Assembly (NCBI GenBank): GCA_937901185.1
Contig: CALCHR010000160.1
Coordinates: 1-12,415 of the forward strand
Length of the DNA: 12,415 nucleotides
From: an uncultured Bacteroidales bacterium
GTDB taxonomy: Bacteria > Bacteroidota > Bacteroidia > Bacteroidales > Bacteroidaceae
Direction of reading: 5' to 3'
Shown: positions 7,868 to 12,415 of the stretch, one piece after another
How the letters are laid out: each line of letters starts with the position of its first letter
Numbering within the stretch: position 1 is the first letter of the stretch
Notes under the pieces: model-generated
The model's database searches: none
Seen by the model: the letters and a program-made list of their open reading frames with translations, nothing else
What the model was told of the DNA's origin: nothing
Made by a program: the position numbers and the translations under genes

Positions 7868-9157
7868 TTATTTTCTTTGTTTGTCGAGGAGGTAGTAGGC
7901 ACCAAATCGGCATCTGAGGCAGTCTTTCTTGTCGCAGTAGTGCTGTTTGAGCTGTATGAGCGCCTGACTGTCGGCGGCGTTTTCAGCTTTGAGTCCCGCA
8001 GCTTGCCATGAGCGAGTGATGTGGTTGGTCTCGGCTTTTATTTGCTCCAGTAGGCAGAAGGCCCGTTCGCTGCGGCTTTCGTCCATGCGGTATCTGCCGT
8101 AGGCGAAGAGCAGGGGTGCGATGGCGTTGATCAGTATGAGGTCCAGCGTGGCCGGTTGCAGGGCCTTGTGCAGGCTTTGGCTTTCCTTGCCGAAGGTGTA
8201 GTGTGTTTCCCAGTAGCCGTAGGTGCTGGCCGAGAGCAGTTGTCTGAGTTCTTCGGGCGTATGCGGTTCTATGATTTTGGAGAAGTTGGCCTCCTGTCTG
8301 TGGTAGAAGTCCACGAGTTGCGCCAGGCGTACGTGTGGAAAGTTTTGTGGTCGCATGCGCAGGAAGTTCCAGGCCTTGCCGTCCATCGGAGTGAGGGAGA
8401 ATTTGTGGGCCAGGAAGCGGGATTCGCTTTGCAGTTTCAGATAGTAGTCGTCTCGTCTTTTCTCCGGCACGAGGGCGTCGTCGAGCAGGCCTGCCTGCCC
8501 GAAGAAGAAAGCTTCCACCTGGAAGCGGTGGTCGCGGTGTTTTCCCACGGCCGATGGCGGGATGAGTTTGGCCCATTGCTCGAAGGCATCGGCGTTGACC
8601 CCGAAGCCGTAGCTGCGTGCCAGGGTGATGAAGAAGGTCTGTTCCCAGTTGTTGATAGAAGCATCGAGCAGGTGCTGGATGCGTTTGGTTTTTTCGGCCA
8701 GTCGTTCGGTGGTCAGAGAGCTCATCCAGGCATGTCTGTTGAGCGAGTCTATTCCGGGAATGGCTCGGTAGCAAGGCGGATAAGCCTCTTCGGCAAGTAG
8801 TTCCTGATAGTTGTCCGCCACGTATTGTGGCACCTCTATTTTCACCTGTGGCAGTCTTTCGCCCTTGCTGGTGGCTATTTCGCAGTCGATGGTCTCCACC
8901 ACGTGGAGCACGGTGTTGTCGTAGTGGCAATCGTGGTGGTGTTGGTGTTTGAACCAGTCGGACGAGCGCAGGTGTATCTCCACATTACCGGCCCATACGG
9001 TTTCTCCTATCTTCACTTTGGCGTTGAAGAAGTCGGGCCCGGCGTTGTAGTTGTGCAGTCCCGGGTCGAGCACCTCCACGCTTTCGCCGTCTTCGGTCTT
9101 CAGCAGGGTGGAGGGGAACAGCTTGTTTTGCCACACGTAGTGGAGCAGTTTTTCCAT
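7868..9157 (-). CDS. DUF2851 family protein of unknown function
   Basis: I recognise this as the Bacteroidota DUF2851 family, from memory of its N-terminal pattern (MEKLLHYVWQNKLFP, then EVLDPGLHNYNAGPDFFNAKVKI and GNVEIHLRSSDW). Its function is not known. The chosen start gives 429 residues. A His/Asp-rich stretch (HQHHHDCHYDNTVLHVVE, about 72-89) follows the conserved segment. The C-terminus holds Cys408, Cys413 and Cys416 (CDKKDCLRC), a possible metal or Fe-S site. No signal peptide or membrane segment is seen. The frame stays open to an ATG at 9265, but a strong promoter sits inside that extension, so the extra 36 residues are not translated from it. It heads the nine-gene run, directly upstream of the thioesterase and dprA. 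Confidence 0.85.
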   Translation of the reverse strand: MEKLLHYVWQNKLFPSTLLKTEDGESVEVLDPGLHNYNAGPDFFNAKVKIGETVWAGNVEIHLRSSDWFKHQHHHDCHYDNTVLHVVETIDCEIATSKGERLPQVKIEVPQYVADNYQELLAEEAYPPCYRAIPGIDSLNRHAWMSSLTTERLAEKTKRIQHLLDASINNWEQTFFITLARSYGFGVNADAFEQWAKLIPPSAVGKHRDHRFQVEAFFFGQAGLLDDALVPEKRRDDYYLKLQSESRFLAHKFSLTPMDGKAWNFLRMRPQNFPHVRLAQLVDFYHRQEANFSKIIEPHTPEELRQLLSASTYGYWETHYTFGKESQSLHKALQPATLDLILINAIAPLLFAYGRYRMDESRSERAFCLLEQIKAETNHITRSWQAAGLKAENAADSQALIQLKQHYCDKKDCLRCRFGAYYLLDKQRK

Positions 9158-9184
9158 CTTGGCTTTTCTTTTTTCTGAAACAGC

Positions 9185-9216
9185 CAAAGGTATGTCTTTT
9201 TTTTGGACTATCCAAG
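9185..9216 (-). promoter_or_regulatory. Promoter of the DUF2851-thioesterase-dprA transcript
   Basis: The minus strand has a -7 box TACCTTTG (9185-9192), a 20-base spacer and CTTG at -33 (9213-9216). This fits the Bacteroidota consensus TTTG-N19/20-TAnnTTTG well. The expected start, near 9178, gives a leader of about 20 bases to the ATG at 9157, and this decides the start of the DUF2851 gene. A run of eight A fills much of the spacer. Confidence 0.75.
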
Positions 9217-9263
9217 TCTGCCTTTTCTCTTTCTTCCACCGGCCCTCTCCGGCGGTGGTCTTC

Positions 9264-9402
9264 AAGGCTATTTTTTGCCTTTCCTAATCGCTTGAAAATC
9301 AAGGGTCATTTTTGGGTGTTTCTTAGTAAACTTCTAGGAAAAACTCGGAGTTTACTAGGAAAAATTTGTAGTTTACTAAGAATTCCTAGAAAGCTACTAA
9401 GT
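9264..9402 (+). repeat. Copy B (fullest) of the 21-bp phased CTAAG/CTAGG intergenic repeat
   Basis: Bases 9264-9326 match 12329-12392 with about seven substitutions and one indel; within them 9284-9305 is a 22-base exact match holding the hairpin CTTGA-AAA-TCAAG (9291-9303). Next comes an inverted motif TTCTTAGTAAACT (9320-9332), whose exact reverse complement is at 9370-9382. The CTAGG/CTAAG hexamers at 9333, 9354, 9375 and 9396 are spaced by exactly 21 bases. No coding frame is likely. The element lies between two divergent promoters. Confidence 0.75.
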
Positions 9403-9463
9403 TTTTCTCCCTCTTGACCGAGGGTTTGTAGGAGGCGCAGCAGCCGTTCTGCTAAAAAAGTAT

Positions 9464-9471
9464 TACCTTTG
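9464..9471 (+). promoter_or_regulatory. Probable promoter (-7 box) of the helicase gene
   Basis: TACCTTTG matches the Bacteroidota -7 box exactly and is identical to the boxes before the DUF2851 gene and the candidate small RNA. RNA would start near 9478, giving a leader of about 50 bases. No TTTG or TTG is found at the right distance for -33. Confidence 0.6.
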
Positions 9472-9479
9472 CAGCGTGT

Positions 9480-9493
9480 TACGCGTACGCGTA
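9480..9493. promoter_or_regulatory. 14-base perfect CG-rich palindrome at the helicase transcription start
   Basis: TACGCGTACGCGTA is fully self-complementary and contains ACGCGT twice in tandem. It starts 9 bases after the -7 box, where transcription should begin, and is followed by an AT-only stretch. It could be an operator for a dimeric repressor or form a small 5'-leader hairpin; the sequence alone does not decide. Confidence 0.35.
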
Positions 9494-9526
9494 TATATTA
9501 TAGTGTAAAACAAACCCCTATCCGTT

Positions 9527-11386
9527 TTGAAAACATTTGAAGAGTTGGGCGTCTGCGAAGAGATACGCCGCGCCATATCAGAGATGGGCTACGAGCACCC
9601 TATGCCCGTGCAAGAAGAAGTGATTCCCTACCTCCTGGGCGTGGGCAACGACGTGATTGCCCTGGCCCAGACCGGAACGGGCAAGACGGCCGCCTTTGGT
9701 CTGCCTGTTTTGCAGAAGGTAGACCCGGCCAACCGCGCCACACAGGCCGTGATTCTCAGTCCCACGCGCGAGCTCTGCTTGCAGATAGCCGACGACCTCA
9801 AAGAATATTCCCGCTACATCGACGGCCTGCATGTGCTGGCGGTCTACGGAGGCTCCAGCATCGAGAGCCAGATACGCGCTCTGCGTAAAGGCGTGCAGGT
9901 CATCGTGGCCACACCCGGCCGTCTCATCGATCTGATGAACCGCGGCGTGGCCCATCTTGACAGCGTGGAAAACGTGGTGCTCGACGAGGCCGACGAGATG
10001 CTCAACATGGGCTTCTCCGATAGCATCAACGAAATCCTGGCCGGCGTGCCCGAGGAGCGCAACACGCTCCTCTTCTCTGCCACCATGGGCAAGGAGATTG
10101 AGCGCATTGCCAAGACCTACCTGCACGACTACAAGGAAATCGTGGTGGGCTCGCGCAACGAAGGCGCTGAGAATGTCAACCACACCTATTACCTTGTGCA
10201 TGCTCGCGACAAATATCTCGCCCTCAAGCGTATGGTGGACTATTATCCCCGCATCTATGCCATCATCTTCTGCCGCACCCGTATGGAGACGCAGGAGGTG
10301 GCCGACCAGCTCATACGCGACGGCTACAACGCCGAAGCCCTCCACGGCGACCTCTCACAGGCGCAGCGCGACCTCACCATGCAGAAGTTCCGCCAGCACC
10401 GCACCCAGCTCCTTGTGGCCACCGATGTGGCAGCACGCGGACTTGATGTGGAAGATCTCACCCACGTAATCAACTACGGACTGCCCGACGACGTGGAAAA
10501 CTATACCCACCGCTCCGGACGCACAGGCCGCGCCGGAAAACGAGGCACCAGCATCTCCATCATCCACCTGCGCGAGAAACACAAGGTGCGCATCATCGAA
10601 AAAGTGATAGGCAAAAACTTCGAAGCCGGTGTGCTGCCCGAGCCCAAAGAGATTTGTACCAAGCAACTCTACAAGGTGATGGACGAACTGGAATACATCG
10701 AGGTAGACGAAACCCAGATTGCGCCCTTCCTGCCGGAGATTTACCGCAAGCTGGAATGGCTCACGAAGGAAGACCTCGTGAAGCGCATCGTCAGCCGTGA
10801 GTTCGGCCGTTTCCTGAAATACTATGCCGACGCCCCCGAAATTCAGCAGCCCAGCGAGCGCGGTGCTCAGGGAGAAAAGAGTGGCGAGCGCAAGGAACGC
10901 CAGCGCGCAGAGCGCGGCGAGCGTGGCCCCAAACAGGCAGAGCCGGGCTACAAGCGCCTCTTCATCAACCTCGGCAAGCGCGACAACTTCTATGCCCGCG
11001 AGATTATCAACCTCGTGAACCGCTACGTGAAGGGTAAGATAGAAATAGGCCGCATCGACCTCACTGCCAACTGCTCTTTCTTCGAGGTGCCCGAGGCCGA
11101 CGCAGCCTTCGTGATGAAGAAAATGAGCAAGGCCAGCGTGGGCGACCGCAAAGTGGTGGTCGACTGGGCAGAGCGTACCGATGGCGGCGACAAGAAGGCC
11201 GACCGCAAGGAACGCCGACGCACAGAGCGCCCAGAGGCTACACGCCCCGAGCGCGCCGCTAAGAAAGAAACCCGCGAGCGCCGCGAGAAGAAGGGCGGAC
11301 GTAAAGGCGGACGCTACGAAGATGCCGAGCTCTTCGAAAAGGGTGCTAAGAAGAAAGAAGACTGGCGCCAGTTCTTTAACAACTAA
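9527..11386 (+). CDS. DEAD-box ATP-dependent RNA helicase with DbpA RNA-binding domain (DeaD/CsdA type)
   Basis: This RNA-stimulated ATPase unwinds short RNA duplexes; relatives act in ribosome assembly, mRNA decay and cold adaptation. Of 619 residues, the two RecA-like domains show the Q-motif (Gln29), AQTGTGKT (47-54), PTREL (79-83), DEAD (153-156), SAT (184-186), ARGLD (303-307) and HRSGRTGRAG (328-337). A DbpA-type RNA-binding domain lies at about 475-548. Arg/Lys/Glu-rich, probably disordered linkers flank it (441-472 and 551-612) and may add RNA affinity. The start codon is TTG: an in-frame TAA at 9506-9508 with no ATG or GTG in between leaves TTG at 9527, exactly where the family begins (MKTFEELGV). 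A barrel gene follows after 24 bases. Whether it is best called deaD, csdA or dbpA is not settled by sequence. Confidence 0.96.
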   Translation: MKTFEELGVCEEIRRAISEMGYEHPMPVQEEVIPYLLGVGNDVIALAQTGTGKTAAFGLPVLQKVDPANRATQAVILSPTRELCLQIADDLKEYSRYIDGLHVLAVYGGSSIESQIRALRKGVQVIVATPGRLIDLMNRGVAHLDSVENVVLDEADEMLNMGFSDSINEILAGVPEERNTLLFSATMGKEIERIAKTYLHDYKEIVVGSRNEGAENVNHTYYLVHARDKYLALKRMVDYYPRIYAIIFCRTRMETQEVADQLIRDGYNAEALHGDLSQAQRDLTMQKFRQHRTQLLVATDVAARGLDVEDLTHVINYGLPDDVENYTHRSGRTGRAGKRGTSISIIHLREKHKVRIIEKVIGKNFEAGVLPEPKEICTKQLYKVMDELEYIEVDETQIAPFLPEIYRKLEWLTKEDLVKRIVSREFGRFLKYYADAPEIQQPSERGAQGEKSGERKERQRAERGERGPKQAEPGYKRLFINLGKRDNFYAREIINLVNRYVKGKIEIGRIDLTANCSFFEVPEADAAFVMKKMSKASVGDRKVVVDWAERTDGGDKKADRKERRRTERPEATRPERAAKKETRERREKKGGRKGGRYEDAELFEKGAKKKEDWRQFFNN

Positions 11387-11410
11387 CCCCCTCTGACAAT
11401 CCTCCGCGTT

Positions 11411-12088
11411 ATGAATAAAAAGATATTACTTCCCCTTGCTCTGCTCTTCCTCTTCCTGGGAGGAGTGCCCGCCGTTGCGCAACATCTGCAACTGAAGGTG
11501 GGCGGCGGTTTGGCTTCCCATTTTGGCGACAGCCGCCCCGTAGGTTCCTACAAGATTGGTGTGGGCTACGAATATGAGTTCGACCAGCACTGGAGCATCT
11601 CTCCGGCGCTCTTCTACTACGGCAAGGGATGGAAAGACCCCGACCAGACCGTCTTTGTCTTTGACGACAAGGGGGTGCAGCAGTTCGACGACGAAGGCAA
11701 CCCCCTTACGAGCATCAAAAACTGCACCTCGTCGGCTCAGTATATCACGCTCCCCGTGTTGTTCAACTACTATCTGCGCACAGGCGAGTCGCGCTACGTG
11801 GTCTTCTCTGCCGGCCCTTACGTGGCCTATGGCGTGAGAGGAAAGATGCGCACCAAGGGCGATGCCGAGAAGCCCGGCAGCGAAAAGCTCTTCTACTCCA
11901 CCGACACCTTTAAGGAGCCGGGTGCCCACCGCTTTGATGCCGGCGTGGAAGTGGCCATTGGCTATCAGTTTCCCAGCGGAATCACCGTGGGATTGGAGAC
12001 CGACTTAGGCCTCACTCGCTTCAACAAATCCGGTAGCCGCAACGTGTCGGGCCTCATCTCGTTTACCTATACTTTTAAGAACGACTGA
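11411..12088 (+). CDS. Small outer-membrane beta-barrel protein, PorT-like family
   Basis: The 225-residue protein starts with a clear signal peptide: MNKK, a hydrophobic core (ILLPLALLFLFLGGVP) and a signal peptidase I site after AVA (residue 23). The mature part begins QHLQLKVGGGLASHFGDS and alternates polar and hydrophobic residues in Gly- and Tyr-rich strands, such as YKIGVGYEYEF, SISPALFYYGKGW, YITLPVLFNYYL, VVFSAGPYVAYGV, ITVGLETDLGL and SGLISFTYTF. This pattern fits an 8- to 10-stranded barrel of the OMP_b-brl_2 type, common in Bacteroidota. The longest loop lies around FDDKGVQQFDDEGNPLTS. No enzymatic motif is visible; such proteins are usually annotated only as porin-family. The 24-base gap and lack of a visible promoter suggest co-transcription with the helicase gene. 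Confidence 0.85.
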   Translation: MNKKILLPLALLFLFLGGVPAVAQHLQLKVGGGLASHFGDSRPVGSYKIGVGYEYEFDQHWSISPALFYYGKGWKDPDQTVFVFDDKGVQQFDDEGNPLTSIKNCTSSAQYITLPVLFNYYLRTGESRYVVFSAGPYVAYGVRGKMRTKGDAEKPGSEKLFYSTDTFKEPGAHRFDAGVEVAIGYQFPSGITVGLETDLGLTRFNKSGSRNVSGLISFTYTFKND

Positions 12089-12104
12089 GCCGCCGCTCCT
12101 CCAA

Positions 12105-12124
12105 AATACCTAAAAATGGGTATT
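12105..12124. promoter_or_regulatory. Inverted repeat AATACC-N8-GGTATT overlapping a promoter
   Basis: A perfect 6-bp dyad (12105-12110 with 12119-12124) lies 16 bases after the barrel gene and overlaps the -33 element of the next promoter. No T-run follows, so it is a poor terminator. Its placement suits a repressor or activator site, which is inference. Confidence 0.3.
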
Positions 12125-12153
12125 GCGGGCTTGGAGCGAATGGTCTACCTTTG
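12122..12153 (+). promoter_or_regulatory. Promoter of the candidate small RNA unit
   Basis: ATTG at 12122-12125, a 20-base spacer and TACCTTTG at 12146-12153 form one of the two best matches in the window to the Bacteroidota consensus TTTG-N19/20-TAnnTTTG. Transcription would begin near 12160. The only thing inside the window for it to transcribe is the short unit ending at the terminator near 12313. Confidence 0.7.
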
Positions 12154-12159
12154 CATCGG

Positions 12160-12313
12160 ATGACAAAGCCACATCCTGCAGCTCGTAAGAGCAAGGCGGC
12201 TGCCACGTTGCGAGAACGGCCACAGTCACCTCTTGAATTAAGTAAAAAATAAATTGTTATGTCTAAGTCTGTAGGGCGGTAGTTTCAGTAGAAGCTGCCG
12301 CCCCTTTCGTTTT
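12160..12313 (+). ncRNA. Candidate small RNA or tiny-peptide transcript of unknown family
   Basis: The unit is bounded by a strong promoter and a strong intrinsic terminator about 150 bases apart. Within it, a stem GGATG/CATCC near 12158-12176 and a GNRA-type hairpin GCTC-GTAA-GAGC (12181-12192) suggest a folded RNA. Two tiny frames are also present: 30 codons at 12160-12252, starting at the predicted transcription start (leaderless), and a 7-codon ATG...TAG at 12259-12282 (MSKSVGR). The second follows an A/T-rich stretch like a Bacteroidota translation start, and its stop lies in the terminator stem. It might therefore be an sRNA, a small-protein gene, or a leader with attenuator for a gene beyond the window. 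I do not recognise a known RNA family. Confidence 0.4.
12274..12313 (+). terminator. Rho-independent terminator of the candidate small RNA
   Basis: A 13-bp stem pairs GGGCGGTAGTTTC (12274-12286) with GAAGCTGCCGCCC (12291-12303), with two G-T wobbles and a four-base AGTA loop. CTTTCGTTTT follows. The GC-rich base, tight loop and T-rich tail are typical, though the T-run is interrupted. Confidence 0.75.
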
Positions 12314-12328
12314 GCAGCCACCGGCTCT

Positions 12329-12415
12329 AAGGCTCTTTTTTTACCCTTTCTAATCGCTTGAAAATCAAGGGCCATTTTCGGGCGTTTCTTAGGTAAAAGC
12401 TAGGTGAATTTCGGT
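12329..12415 (+). repeat. Copy C of the 21-bp phased intergenic repeat, cut by the window end
   Basis: This repeats copy B in the same orientation: AAGGCT plus a T-run, the 22-base exact core at 12350-12371 with hairpin CTTGA-AAA-TCAAG (12357-12369), TTCTTAG at 12386-12392, then GCTAGG at 12399-12404. TTCTTAG and CTAGG are 14 bases apart, as in copy B. The 21-bp phased part would continue beyond the window. No gene is seen from 12314 to the end. Confidence 0.75.

Noticed and set aside
8156..8800. 214-codon plus-strand frame, and a 315-codon minus-strand frame at 7983-8930
   Set aside because: Both overlap the DUF2851 gene in other frames; the second is Arg/Pro/His-rich, as expected of a shifted frame.
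8898..8908. CACGTG as a second parS half-site
   Set aside because: Flanking bases do not form the parS palindrome; it lies in the DUF2851 coding sequence.
9333..9401. Short regular repeats as a CRISPR array
   Set aside because: The repeated unit is only about 6-13 bases with 21-base spacing and there are no unique spacers or cas genes.
9578..10345. 255-codon minus-strand frame
   Set aside because: Antisense to the helicase core motifs; His/Val-rich shadow frame.
12101..12134. Terminator for the outer-membrane protein gene
   Set aside because: The AATACC/GGTATT dyad is weak, has an AT loop and no T-run; its overlap with a promoter suggests another role.

Overview
The window reads as chromosomal DNA of a Bacteroidota member, most likely order Bacteroidales and close to Prevotella or Bacteroides. 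Three things point there: the protein variants (a DUF2851 protein, a DeaD-type helicase with a DbpA RNA-binding domain, a PorT-like small outer-membrane barrel), the near absence of Shine-Dalgarno sequences, and several promoters with the Bacteroidota sigma-ABfr -7 box TAnnTTTG. Genus is inference.

Layout. Bases 1-162 hold the tail of an intergenic repeat and a strong terminator. From 9157 down to 163, nine minus-strand genes run head to tail with gaps of 3-85 bases or short overlaps. In transcription order they are: DUF2851 protein, hotdog thioesterase, dprA, mnmG, apt, uvrC, dtd, a MazG-type NTP pyrophosphohydrolase, and deoC. The set covers DNA uptake and repair (DprA, UvrC), tRNA modification and quality control (MnmG, Dtd), and nucleotide salvage or sanitation (Apt, MazG-like, DeoC). 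A good promoter lies before the DUF2851 gene, and -7 boxes before mnmG and dtd suggest internal transcription starts. The terminator at 92-134 closes the run.

Bases 9158-9526 are a divergent intergenic region with the DUF2851 promoter, a full copy of the repeat and the helicase promoter. On the plus strand follow a DEAD-box helicase starting at TTG and, 24 bases later, an outer-membrane beta-barrel gene. Bases 12089-12415 hold no recognised gene. They carry a well-formed promoter, about 150 bases with a GC-rich terminator (candidate small RNA or tiny-peptide transcript), and a further copy of the repeat.

Most notable: (1) a perfect 16-base parS centromere palindrome (ParB site) at 4385-4400 between mnmG and apt, suggesting an origin-proximal locus; (2) an intergenic repeat family built from CTAAG/CTAGG motifs phased at exactly 21 bp, behind a 22-base identical core containing a small hairpin; (3) the two ends of the window both lie inside this repeat and line up in phase; (4) the candidate small RNA unit at about 12160-12313. 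I saw no phage, transposase, CRISPR, tRNA, rRNA or obvious defence system.
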